The notes under the pieces were generated by a model. The model made no database searches. It worked only from the letters and a program-made list of their open reading frames with translations, and had not been told where the DNA came from. Below, in pieces: positions 34,753 to 46,415 of a stretch of DNA of 64,000 nt. Origin of the DNA: Canna indica. Lineage: Eukaryota; Streptophyta; Magnoliopsida; Zingiberales; Cannaceae. The position numbers and the translations under genes were made by a program. Where the stretch lies: assembly GCA_034359265.1 (NCBI GenBank), contig CP136891.1:6152501-6216500 (forward strand), read 5' to 3'. Positions within the stretch are counted from its first letter, which is position 1; each line of letters begins with the position of its first letter.

Positions 34753-35000
34753 ATATATAATAACTGTACTTTCCATAAAACAACTTGTCAAAATTTCATG
34801 CTTTGGTGCATGTTTATTATGACATACAATAACCTATACCCTAGTTTTTAAAAATTGATAGGTACTTGTTCTAACACACCCCTCCTTAATAAGCATTGGA
34901 TCTTTGATAGTTCCTTATACTTAAAACCAACCTTCATCCATGTAAACTTAATTCATACTATCAAACATGTTAATAATCTAATAGAAAGTAGTAAATGGTC
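34753..35000. other. Intergenic
   Basis: No supported feature. Confidence 0.35.
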
Positions 35001-35930
35001 AATTTTATTGGACATACTGTATTTAATAAAAAAATGTGAAAAAGACTTAGAGATTTTGAGTTGCCCATGCAACCCCGTGATGATTGGAGCTGTTACCTCA
35101 TCATCTGCCTAGATGTTTATGAAAAACAAAGAAGTCATCCTAGTTAGCTGTCCTAATGTTTGGTCCATGATATGAAAACTAAAAACTTATCCAAACGTAA
35201 AGATCTTCTTAGAAAGATTATTATATTGTAACTTTCGACTAGAAGTAGATTTATCCGTTATTTGCTGTAGATTAATGTATTTTTCGCAATACTATTTTTG
35301 AAACATCACAACATATATTATTTGATTGTTTGAACTCTGGTTCCACCTAGGCCAAAAATTTAATATGGACTTCTCTAATAAGGATGGGTGGTGTTCTGTT
35401 AGCTAACTTCTAATTTCTTAACAATTAAACGTAGGATGAAATTTAGAGTTATTGTTTGTTAACCCTACTTAGTTTTTATAATATTTTTGAAACTATATTT
35501 TGCATTGGTGATAATCGACAACATATTATTTCCAATCTATGAATAGAATAATGACATTTATATGTTAATATGCAAAGCATACCATTTATGATGGCAATAA
35601 TAGCCATTCATTAAATCTCTTTTTTTTGTCATCCTCTCCTTTAAATTGGTTTAAAATTAATTATGATGCTTCTATACAAAATAATTATAAAGGTTGACAT
35701 TGTTGTTAGATCTCAAACTAGTGAATGTATTGATGCACTAAATCATTTTTTTTGGTTTCAGATACCATTTTGCATTGGGAAAGTATTGTTGTTTTTCTCT
35801 CAATATTTCTATGTGCATCTTATGCATATTCGAAGTTGATGGATAGATTATTATTGAATTCGACTCTAAACAAATGGTGGACGTTATATAAAACGAAGCA
35901 TCGATTCCATGACAAATCAAAAGTATGATT
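35001..35930 (+). pseudogene. LINE relic: zinc-binding RT domain and RNase H remnants
   Basis: Broken frames preserve HILFDCLNSGSTWAKNLIW near 35310-35365, typical of the zf-RVT region of plant LINEs. Next come NWFKINYDAS near 35645 and IIIEFDSKQMVDVI near 35845, both typical of the RNase H-like domain that follows. Order and spacing fit a 3' fragment of a non-LTR retrotransposon. Many stops; inactive. Confidence 0.6.
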
Positions 35931-36314
35931 TTGAAATCAAAAGTATTTTATAGAATTTAACTCATGTAAAATTACAATTCATTCCGCGCACAACAAACAA
36001 AGCCAACCATGGTACGCAAATCGGGTCAGGTCTGAAAAGCATATGAGATTTGGATTTTTATTGGTCCCAAGGAATTAGAAAGTATTATTGTAAATAATTG
36101 TACAAATTGTATATTGTTGGTGTTATAATACATTTTTTTAATATATTTTTTGCAAAATAAAAGTTTTAAGTCATAAAGAATTTGCTTCAGGGTGAAACTA
36201 ATGCTATAATCACATGTTTATTATTTATTTATAGTTTATAAAAATTACTTAAAATGTAAATATTTCTTTGTAATATAACTAACAATTATATATATTAAGG
36301 AAAATTTGTATCAA

Positions 36315-37895
36315 TTTTAAACTTTGACTATTTTAATAAATCTATCTCAATTTTTTTAAAATTTACCTCAAACTTTAAAATTGACAACAATTGTATGTCT
36401 CAATGCCCATCAATGCAACAATTAGGTGTTGACATGGCATCTGAGTTCGTAAATAAAAAATATTTTTTTATTATCATCTATGCCACGTCAACATGCAATA
36501 AAAATATTACAATATTATATCTACCATATAAAACTAATGTATCTATATCAAATTTCGTTCATTTTAATAAATTTATCCAAACTCTTAATTTTTCTCCCTA
36601 ATCTAGATCAAACTTCGGAATTGACAATAATTATCTAATTTAAAATTCAACTTAATATTTAGATTACATTACAATTGTTGACAATCCCAAAGTTTCCATT
36701 ATATTTCTCCCTATTTTTTAATTAATTTTGACTATTACATTAAAAAATTAAAACTTGAAATAGAATTAATATCTTTATATATATATATATAATTTATTAA
36801 ATGCTTAAAATTTTATAATAATTTTACAATTATCTATTAAAATGTTATTTAAAAAAAAACATTGATTCAAATGTTGAGTTTCTTATTAATTTTTTTATTT
36901 AATTATATTATTACATTTCAGCTAGAGAAAATCAAAATGACCCAATTAAACTAATAACTTTCTATATAAATTTTATTCTTTTTAATTCAATTCGAGTATT
37001 GTATTTTATAAAAAAAAAATATCAAAATTTCCAATCTTAAGTATATTTTTTAATTGAAGTCAGCTATTTCATACAAAATTTAAAATTTTCAATCAAACTA
37101 AGACCTTTTGCATTTATTAAATATTTAACATTATGATTATATTTTATTTATTATCTAATATTTTTGTATTTTTAATTGTAATTTTTAGTTTTGTGTTGAT
37201 TTTTTATTCAGTTTGATTATAATATTTTTTAAAAAATTAAAAATTTGGACCAAATCCATATATTTTAGTAATAGTATTATATATATATATATCATATATT
37301 TTAACATTATTTGTATATTATTTAATTTGGTTTAGTATTTAATTTTCTTTATATTTTTTATTTTACTATAAATTTTTATTTTTTAAAAATACAAAATTTA
37401 AAATGAAATTTATATATAACGACGACTATAAATAAATTTTGAAGAAATTAGACGTGAGATTCTTCGAGGTGCTAAAAGATTTTTTGTGTAATTTTTTAAT
37501 GGAAAAGGGATATGATGAAATCAAATACGAAATTATCGGAGAAATTGACCGAGTGAGAGCCTTGATATGCTTTTTTCATTAAAAAAATTATATCTTCAAT
37601 ATTATAATTATTATCAATCCCAAAGTTTAAGATAGATTAGTGAGAAAAATTAAAGTTTGAGATAGATAAATTAATTTTCTTTGTTTATATATAATATTAT
37701 AGTATTTTTTTATTACATATTGATGTGGCACATGTGATAATAAAAAGATTATTTTTTATTTGCTGATTGGAATTCCACATAAGCACCTAATGATTGCATT
37801 AGCGGACATCTGACGTAAGAATACAATTATTATCATTCACAAAGTTTATGATATATTAGAGAGAAGTTGAAGTTTGAGATAGATTTATTAAAATG
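36315..37895. mobile_element. AT-rich element with ~300-bp inverted terminal arms
   Basis: The left arm begins ATTTTAATAAATCTATCTCAA (36332) and the right arm ends in its complement, AGATAGATTTATTAAAAT, at about 37894. Matching subterminal blocks include AGGTGTTGACATGGCATCTG and, on the right, GATTGCATTAGCGGACATC. The interior is more than 75 percent AT with no gene. The structure suggests a Mutator-like or other long-TIR non-autonomous transposon. Confidence 0.6.
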
Positions 37896-38920
37896 GTTAA
37901 AAGCTTAATTAGGATACATACATTAATTTTTTCTATATATTATAATTTTGAAAAAAATATCTTAAATATAAAAAAGTATATATATGTATTAAAGTTATAA
38001 ACTTTAAATGGATATATGCATCTTAGGATAATAATGTTATACCGTAGTTTTTTCATCAATCATATTGACGATAAAATAACAAAAGCTAGCTTTGATTGTA
38101 GTTATGCACGTCTGCAATATATTAGTGCTTTGTTTGGCATACTGTACAAGCCATTATACGATAGGATAGGATAGGATATGGTAAGTATTATCTTACATAA
38201 CTATACACTACTATTAGATGTTATAATATACAAAGTCTTATCCTACATATATCATCTTATTCTGTACGGTATATCAAATGAGGTCTAAAATTTAGAACGA
38301 TATAAATGCATATCAGTGATATATATATATGTAATTTTGCCTACTAATTTTATGAAAACTTCTAATATAATTTTGTATTTGCTAATAGATGAGGATATTT
38401 GCATCATATGTTTAAACGAGACATAATTTAAACTGTTTATTCAAAAATTAACAATTTTAGTCAATTCTTAAGTTGACATTATATATGTTACATGCAATAT
38501 TTCGTATACATGTAAATGAATCATCACCCCACACTATATTATAGACCGTCAAATATATTTTAGAAGTGGCTTAAGCTTTATCTTAATCCAAATAATCTTT
38601 TCTTTTATAGATTATCTAATTAATTTGACATTTAGTCATTATTTGATATTAATTGTTATCATCAACTTCATTTACTTTAACCATGTGCCAATTTTCAAGT
38701 TAAATTTTATTTTCTCAACAAGTATGAAATTGCTCTATTCAATCCCTCAAAAAATATTCAATGTCCAACCACAAGCACATTTTTTTTGAGTTGAATTGGG
38801 TTATTCTCATTATATGGGTCGGATTAATCGAATCTTGCTCAACTCACAAAGCTTCATGTTGTTGTATTGGCATGCAACAAAAACTTGACCCGATTCAATA
38901 TTAATGTTGAATCAAATCTG
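37896..38920. other. Intergenic, AT-rich
   Basis: No gene seen. A short (GGATA)n run lies near 38160. Confidence 0.4.
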
Positions 38921-39460
38921 TCACACTCTAATTCCAACCCAACCGTTGAGATTCATTAAGCGTCGCTACCTCCGATTCGTTATAGTGACTTAATTATTTA
39001 ACCCCACAATATGAGAAAACCATAAGGATAATATTGCAATCAAATCCTTCATAAGTATCTCAACTAGGGCTTCTCCCATCCCCCTCTCATCGTCGCGACG
39101 TTGTTGCTGCCATCGCCGATCTCGTTCTTTCTCTCATCTTTTCTTCTCTGAGCTATTTGGTGAGCTTTTTCTCCTTCCCTCTATTACGTATCTGTGGTCA
39201 TTATTTTTCTTTTGTCTAAAATGGTGTAGGAATTGTGATTATCCAAATGGTTTCTCATTTTCTGACGTAGACTTCCTTAATTACATATTTTAGCTTTTGT
39301 TTTTTTTGAATCGTCTAGTCATTGTTGTATTTATTGTTTTAATTTATTTTCATGATTGTGTATTGAATTTCTCTTGTCGTATCATTAGTAAACTTAACAA
39401 ATTTTGTGAGTTTTTGCATAGTTATTGAAAGAGGATTATCTTGCCTATTCTGTAGAAAAA
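38921..39460 (+). pseudogene. Decayed orphan copy of the eEF1A promoter/leader
   Basis: Recognisable as the sixth copy: TCCAACCCAACCGTTGAGAT, TTTAACCCCACAATATGAG, TCATAAGTATCTCAACTAGG, the CT-rich leader, and a TTTG|GTGAGC donor at 39160. It then continues into a diverged leader intron. No coding exon follows. It is much more diverged than the other five, so it is the oldest duplicate. Confidence 0.7.
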
Positions 39461-39624
39461 AATAGGCAAAACATATTTTGTGAATTTCTCCTTAAAAAAA
39501 AATTCTCTTGCGAGATCCAATAATTGATTGCGCCAAAACATACCAAAATGTTGAATAAAATTCTTTTGTAGAAAAAAGAAGATATTTAATTGTTGGATGA
39601 AAATTGTTTCTAGTTAATTATTAG

Positions 39625-39953
39625 ATGTGGCAATGGGTCGTGCCTAGGCCGGCCCAAGCCCGACCACCACTCGGCCGAACAATTCAACGGGGAGGCTCAC
39701 CTCGGGCCTGAGTCCGCCCCTTCGGGTTTTGGTCAATATATTCGAAATATCAAAAAATAGATATTTTAAAGTCAGCAATAAGACAAGAACCACAAACCTT
39801 TAGCTTAATTTATGGTGAACTAAACATCACACAAAAGCTCTTTATATGTATATATATAATATCACTGAGTAAAGTACCTACTGCTCATGCCAACACAGAA
39901 TACTAGGCTAAATCTTGGTGCATACGAGGCTAGGCCCATTGTCACCTCTAAAT
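39625..39953. mobile_element. Small hAT-like non-autonomous element
   Basis: Ends are TAGATGTGGCAATGGGTCG and GGCCCATTGTCACCTCTA, a hAT-type inverted pair, with GGCCGGCCC-rich subterminal DNA. Short AATTAT repeats lie on each side. It sits just past the decayed eEF1A leader. Confidence 0.65.
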
Positions 39954-41215
39954 TATAAGCGTATTTTACTTTTGATCTAAATCGGTTAAACTAGACATTA
40001 TCTCTATCTTCTTTTTTCTAGTGAAATGAGTCATTTTTAGATCAATAATACAATATTGGTAGTTCAAGTGGAGTGTGCACAACTTGAATATCATTAATTG
40101 TTTGAGAAATTTCATTGGTAGATTTAATGGATTTAAGAAGTACTAAAATTGTGCATCATATGATAGGCTAGAGTGCATATAATTTTTTACGATAAATTAT
40201 TGCAACTAAGATTGTTAATATCGATATATTTTTAATATCTGTATATATAATAATTTTGATTCTCTATGATCTGTCACTTGAACAATGAAGAAAATATTAG
40301 CTTAAGTCTATTTCTTGAAATGTCTTCCCATGACTATATGGATTTATCCAGAAAAATTCTCAAGCATGGTTGACTAATTAATTAAGCAAACAGGTTTTAA
40401 TATTATCATTTGTCATATAGGTGCTAAGTTTTAGAAAAAAGTAATTTATGTTAATATTTGCACTTATAAAATTTAATGTATGCTATTGTGATTTTAATCT
40501 CTTTATTAATAATATAAATATATACATTAATATTTTTCTTAATAACTTAAGTTTTTTGAAAAGTTCGTCTCCTATCAAATTTAATATTATATTAGAATGA
40601 GAAGTTTTGAGTTTGAATCTTTTTATCGTCAATATTTTTTTTAAAAATGATCTCTCCCCTTAATTAAGTTACAGGTGCATCCTCCTATCACATTAATGAG
40701 TTTGAATCCTTTGCTATCCAATGGTAGAGCTTCATTGCAATCTTTATATAAGTAAATTGAAATACGATAAAATTACAATTTAGAGAAATGGTAAAAACCC
40801 GCCAAGGTAGACCTTCACGCTATAAGGTACAGGTGCATCTTGTTCAGTTTCAAACTTTCAACCATGAACTTGTTATCCGATTCAACCTTAAATAAAAAGG
40901 AATAATATATAGCATACAAATAAAATTAAATAGAAAAAATAGAAGAAAAAAGGGAACAAAATAATGGGAAAAAAGAAAAAGAAAATAAAATTCAATGATT
41001 GAGTAACAGAGGAGAAGTTGCAATTAGCTTAAGAAATGCACACGTAACGCATGTTAATCCTCAACTCGACAACTCATGACCTTAATTTGATTCGCAGTGA
41101 CGGCTCGCAAATTAAATAATTAATCCTCAACAAGCTCAACTAATGACATTTTTATATTTGATTCTCTTTTAGCACTAACGCCTCTTCTCGCTGGATCTAG
41201 GCACAGCACAGCTAA
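39954..41215. other. Intergenic, AT-rich
   Basis: No gene. 41030-41050 (TAGCTTAAGAAATGCACACG) repeats 10982-11000, upstream of copy A, so the duplication that made copy D reaches back at least this far. Confidence 0.5.
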
Positions 41216-42118
41216 CTTCAATCTGTCACCCTCCAATTTCGATCCAACCGTCGACAATCAATAAGGTTTTTTGTTTCCATCGGATCTGAAACCAACGTCA
41301 AATACTCAAATATTCGATCACAACTCACAAGCGTGCTCATCTGAAGCACCCAGACGCGCCGCCACCTGTTTCAATACAATGACTCATTTAACCCCACAAT
41401 TGGGGCGAACCCTATGGGCGGTTCCGTAATCAAATCCTCAAAGTATCCGAGCTACGGTTTCTCTTCTCTCCCTCTCCTCGTCGCGATGCTGTTGCTGCCG
41501 CCGCCTATTGGTTTATTTCTCTCTTCGTTTCTTCTCTGAGCTCTTTGGTGAGCATTTTCTTCTTCCATCTATTTGTTATCAGATCTTCGCTTCTTTTGTA
41601 TAATAAGCTATATGAATTGTGGATGTCATGTTTGTTTTGGCTCTCATGGCGTAGCCTTTTATATTGTGTTTTCTTAGCCTTTGGTTTTCGCGAATCGTCT
41701 GTTCATCCTTGTGTTTGCTATTTTAATCTATTGCGCGAATTGTGTATTGACTTTTCATGCTATATCCTTGAAAATCTTACCTCAATAAGGATTGACAGGT
41801 TTTGCATTGATTTCGAAAGAGAGTTAGCTTACCTATTGTCTGATCTGAGTGGTTTACCAGTGAGATCCAAAGTTCCATTACGTCAAAAAAAAAACGATGA
41901 AAAAACTTCACTCTATGGAAAAAATAGAAGACTTGCAATTGCTCTTAGCAGAGTTCTTGCTAACTTTAGGTTTGATTGGAGTTCCATCCGCAGCTAATTG
42001 ATACTTGTAGTTTGTCTATTAATTCGTCAATTCGCTCTTGCTTTTGCTTTCTACTAAAATAAATCATCTGTTGTCTTACTACTCTTGATCGTAATGGTAG
42101 TTCACATCTACAATGTTA
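41216..42118 (+). promoter_or_regulatory. eEF1A promoter, leader exon and partial leader intron of copy D
   Basis: Cassette as in copy A: CAATCTGTCACCCTCCAATT, CATCTGAAGCACCCAGACGC, the CT-rich leader, donor TTTG|GTGAGC at 41548. The intron follows copy A (both have ACTTCACTCTATGG/AGAAAAA) up to CATCTACAATGTTA at 42118, where foreign DNA begins. Confidence 0.75.
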
Positions 42119-43340
42119 GGGCGTGTTTGTTTGCCTAGTTTTCGGTTTTAGTTTTTGTGAAAATTGAAAACTGGGTCCGAAACAGTGTTTATTGTGGAAA
42201 ATGTGTTCCATTTTCGAATCTATTTCACGAAAACGGAGTTTTCCCGAAACACCATTTCAATTCAATTCGCGAAATGAGCGGTGGCATACTTGTAATTATA
42301 ATGCGAAACCCGCTCGTTTTGCCCGTTTCGATTGAAAACCAAACAAAAACCGCGACTTCCCGATTCACGCATCGGCTTCATCACACGACCCCCCTCACTC
42401 GACCCAAACATCCCTTTCGGCTTCTGCTGGCGACAAGTTGTCGCCATGGAACGTTTTCAATTATGGGTTTGCGATTTTGGTCGCCGGCTTCGGTGAAAAA
42501 GATCTGGCTCATCACCCGTCGACGATCTTGTTCATTAGGTATTTTTTATTTTATTTTAGGCATTTTTTGAGTTAGGGTTTTGATGTTCTTGCGTTCTTCC
42601 TATGTTTTCTTTCTTCGATTTATGTTTCCTTTCTTCGATCTAGGGTTTTCGATCCATGTTTTGGATCTAGGGTTTTCGATATTTGATGTTCGGGTTTTGA
42701 TCTAGGGTTTCGACCTAGGGTTTGTTCAAGCTGGTTTTGATGTTCTGGTTTTGATCTAGGATTTCGACCTAGGGTCTCTGAGATGTGATGTTCGGGTTTT
42801 GATGCTAGGGTTTATTTGTATTTGCTTGTTATCCTGTGGTATTTGCTTGGCTCAGTCTGCTATTTATGTTTGATATTTGTATAAATGGCTTAGTCTGCTA
42901 TATTTGCTTGTTTGATCTAGGGTTTCCTGTTATTTTCATGCATGTATATATGTGGCTATTTGTTTCCTGCTCAGTTTGCTCTGCTCTGTAATCTATTTTT
43001 CTGTAATGTTTAATATTTATGCATGCTTGGCTCAATCTGCTATATATGTTTGCTATTTGTTTCCTGCTCAGTCTGTTATATATGTTTGATATTTGTTTCC
43101 TGTTATTTTCATGCACGTATATATTTGGCTATTTGTTTCCTGCTCAGTCGGCTCTGTAATTTATTTTTCTGTAATGTTTAATATTTATGCATGCTTGGCT
43201 CAGTCCGCTATATATGTTTGCTATTTGTTTCCTGCTCAGTCTGCTATGTTTTATGTTCATGCATGCTTGGCTCAGTCCACTAAATATTTTGCTATTTGTT
43301 TCATGTATTTTCATGCATGTATATATTGGCTATTTGTTTC
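42119..43340 (+). mobile_element. Insertion replacing the 5' half of eEF1A copy D
   Basis: Starts GGGCGTGTTTGTTTGCCTAG right after a TTA, a terminus style seen in PIF/Harbinger and some hAT elements. The first 400 bp are GC-richer. After that come tandem-like GATCTAGGGTTTTCGAT variants (42640-42800). From 42840 there are degenerate repeats of CTCAGTCTGCTATATATG plus TTTGCTATTTGTTTCCTG. No matching right terminus; it joins eEF1A exon sequence at 43341. Class uncertain. Confidence 0.5.
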
Positions 43341-44037
43341 AAGAAATTGTGAAGGAGGTTTCATCCTATCTGAAGAAGGTTGGTTATAATCTCGATAAGA
43401 TTCCATTTGTCCCCATCTCTGGTTTCGAAGGCGACAAAATGATCGAGAGGTCCACCAACCTTGATTGGTACAAGGGCCCCACACTTTTGGAAGCTCTTGA
43501 CCTGATCAATGAGCCTAAGCGGCCCTCGGACAAACCCCTTCGTCTTCCCCTTCAGGATGTTTACAAGATTAGAGGATTGGAACTGTTCCTGTTGGTCGTG
43601 TTGAGACAGGAATCATAAAGCCCGAAATGGTTGTTACCTTTGGTCCTACTGGCCTTACGACTGAAGTCAAGTCTGTTGAAATGCACCATGAGGCACTCCT
43701 GGAGGCTCTTCCGGGTGACAATGTTGGTTTCAATGTGAAGAACGTTGCTGGAAAGGATCTGAAGCGTGGTTTTGTTGCCTCGAACTCAAAGGATGACCCA
43801 GCAAAGGAAGCTGCCAACTTTACCTCAAAAGTTATCATCATGAACCACCCTGGACAAATTGGCAATGGATATGCACCTGTCCTTGATTGCCACACCTCGC
43901 ACATTGCTGTCAGGTTTGTAGAGCTTCTTACTAAGATCGATAGACGATCTAGCAAGGAGTTTGAGAAAGAGCCCAAGTTCCTTAAGAATGGAGATGTTGG
44001 TTTGGTGAAGATGAGTCCTACAAAGCCAAAGGTTGTC
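43341..44037 (+). pseudogene. eEF1A pseudogene (copy D), residues ~169-400 only
   Basis: Matches the second coding exon of eEF1A from GAAATTGTGAAGGAGGTTTC to CCAAAGGTTGTC. The whole G domain start (first coding exon with GHVDSGKS and DAPGH) is gone, as are the last roughly 47 residues. A 1-bp deletion near 43573 (ATTAGAGGATTGG for ATTGGAGGAATTGG) breaks the frame at about residue 246. Further replacements occur (for example K to R in AVRF, GKE to SKE). It cannot give eEF1A. Its 3' break abuts an inverted copy of DNA found upstream of PPCS. Confidence 0.9.
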
Positions 44038-44712
44038 TTACCAAGAAATCCGCCGCTATCATCATGAAAGGAACGGTACTGAAGAATCAATTATCAAAGC
44101 TAAGTCAATCATAAAAAATTACCAAGAATATGATCAAAATACTCTCCAAGCATGCTAGAAAATCATTATAAAAAAACTACGAGTAATAGAGAGTAAGAAT
44201 AACGATCATACTTTCTCGCCTTTAATGTTCCTATATGTTCTTCCTAAAAAATGGAGATCCAATTCCAAAACCAAAAAGCAAAGCAATCGATGAAGTGCTT
44301 AGGATAGGCAAATCGGATCCGTGTTAGTACCAACCTATGTCGATCTCATCCAACCCGACTATGCAAAGGAAGAATCTGATGTAACAAACAAGACATATAC
44401 ACCAATTAAAAGAACCTGGTGTAGTAAACTAGACATATACTCTAAATATCTTGACATATACTCTAGAGGGGCTGCCTCCGCCCTCCAGCGTCGGCGTCGC
44501 TAGCGTTCCTTTTATGTGCTCGTTTTAGTACATCATCCCGATCGGCGTTAATGTCGACGGCAGCTGCCGATTGGGCTTCCTCTCGAGGCAGATGCACTGT
44601 GCCCAGGAGTTAAGTGGGAAACTTGCTGAGAATGTGTGTGAGGTAGGGGAAGAAAAAGATTCAAAAGAAAAAGAAAAAGAAAGTCTCCGGATGTCTTCGT
44701 TTCGAACTACAA
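44036..44712 (-). repeat. Left arm of inverted duplication of PPCS-upstream DNA
   Basis: Read on the minus strand, it equals three blocks to the right in order: 45150-45423, 46237-46415 and 48693-48950. Shared landmarks are TAATTTTTGATGATTTACTT (partial), CATGATGATGGCGGCGGATT, GGATCCGATTTGCCTATCC and GGTTCTTTTAATTGG. It lacks 45424-46236 and the 2.27-kb insertion, so it is the cleaner version for those junctions. Confidence 0.8.
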
Positions 44713-45149
44713 GTTTAGTAGCGGCAATTGAAATCGGTTAATTGCAGATACCTTATTAATCCAATCGTAAAATTTGATTTCGGATAATACATTTACGATT
44801 CAATTTTGATTTTGATTAGTAAAATTCAAAAAACTAATTTTGATCGTTTCAATTTCGGCTACCGGGTTGTGGATAATTGGTAACCAAAAGTGATTATATA
44901 TTTCGATTTGGATTACCGATTGTACGGGATTAACTGATAATCGAAATCGATAATAACTTATTATATATATTCTTAACCCCAAAATCCAAAACTCTTTACT
45001 TATTTATACGATTATATATTCTTAACCCAAAAATCCTAAACTCGCTACCCGAAATCCGTTTACATGTTTACCCGAAACCTAATTTTGGTTATCCATTGGA
45101 TAACTGATAGTGAACCAATTTCAATTTAGGATATTTAAACTTATGGTTC
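44713..45149. repeat. Spacer between inverted arms: AATCGGTTAATTG-type repeat
   Basis: Degenerate palindromic ATCGGTTAATTGC / AACCGATAATCG-like tract, the same family as 10228-10729. It sits at the centre of the inverted duplication. Confidence 0.5.
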
Positions 45150-46410
45150 GAAACGGAGACATCCAGAGACTTTTTTTTCTCTTTTTCTTTTGAATCTTTT
45201 TCTTCTCCTACCTCACACACATTCTCAGCAAATTTCCCACTTAACTCCACACATATTCCTTCTCGGTGAGAAACCATCCGTCAACCTTCCTGGGCGCAAT
45301 GCATCTGCCTCGAGAGAAGCCCCATCGGTAGCTGCCGTCGACATTGATGCCGATCGGGATGTACTAAAACGAGCACGTACGAGGGACGCCAGCGACGCCA
45401 ACGCTGGAGGGCGGAGGTAGCCCCTCTATTGGTTGGCGTTCTCTTTTCTTTTCCTCGGTGTTTTTCTTTCTTATCTATTTTGTGTTTGAATCAAGAAAGT
45501 TAGGATCCGTTCTCGTCGGAATTTTCCGAGGGGCAATTTTGAGTAACAAGACTATAGTCCCTAGGGATAAGAAAGCAAAAGATCAAATTGCCCACCAATA
45601 CCCCGAAACCTAAATGCTCTACTCATTCGATTGCCTTCCTCGCGTGATTGTGTTCCTGGTTGTGGCGGCGACAAAGCGAGAGACTGGTTGCAGCGATGTC
45701 CTCTTCCCTGTAGGTTCGCTCGATCTCTCTCCCTCTTTCTCTCCGTTCGATCTCTCCCTCGCTCCACTCCCTCTCCGCTCGATCTCTCTCTGGCTCCCTC
45801 TCTGCCCGAGCTATCTCCCTCTTCCTCTCCGGTCGATCTCTCTCATTCTCCGTTCTCCGCTCTCCGCTCGATCTCTCTCTCTCGCTCTCCCTTTGCTCCA
45901 TATCACAATAGGTCGATAAGATTATTATTCATCACTTTCCCATTTTCTGCAAATGAAACTACAACATGCATGTTTTAGAGTACACGATAAGAACATAATG
46001 CTGGTTGGAATTGGTTATTTCTTATGGTTATCCTGTTTGACTAGACAAGCATTTCCTTTTGTATAGTTTGAATACGTCTCACAAAATGAGGTAGTATGAG
46101 AGTGTATTTAGAGTCCATTTTGTCACTATTTCTCGAACAAATCTCCACCAAAACTTAGCTAGTTGACAAACTGATCCTTTACGTATTGGCTAGTTGACAA
46201 ATGAAGGAAATAGTAGGAGAAACAATGGTGATAGTGAATAATGCAGAGATGTCAAGATATTTAGAGTATATGTCTAGTTTTCTACACCAGGTTCTTTTAA
46301 TTGGAGTATATGTCTTGTTTGCTACATCAAATTCTTCCTTTGCATGGTCGGGTTCGATCAGACTGACATAGGTTGGTACTAACACGGATCCGATTTGCCT
46401 ATCCTCAACA
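45150..46410 (+). repeat. Right arm of inverted duplication, first part, with CT-rich tract
   Basis: 45150-45423 and 46237-46410 pair with the left arm. 45424-46236 is unique to this arm. It includes a roughly 190-bp run of CTCGATCTCTCTC variants (45715-45905) preceded by a GC-balanced, leader-like stretch at 45600-45715. That stretch could be the original PPCS promoter and first non-coding exon, but nothing proves it. Confidence 0.6.
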
Positions 46411-46415
46411 CTTCA

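Noticed and set aside
43187..43618. A 143-codon open frame joining repeat-derived sequence to eEF1A
   Set aside because: The first third comes from tandem repeats and the frame ends at the 1-bp deletion; it is a by-product of the pseudogene join.
45561..45978. Overlapping open frames rich in Ser/Leu or Arg/Glu
   Set aside because: They reflect the CT-rich microsatellite read in different frames.
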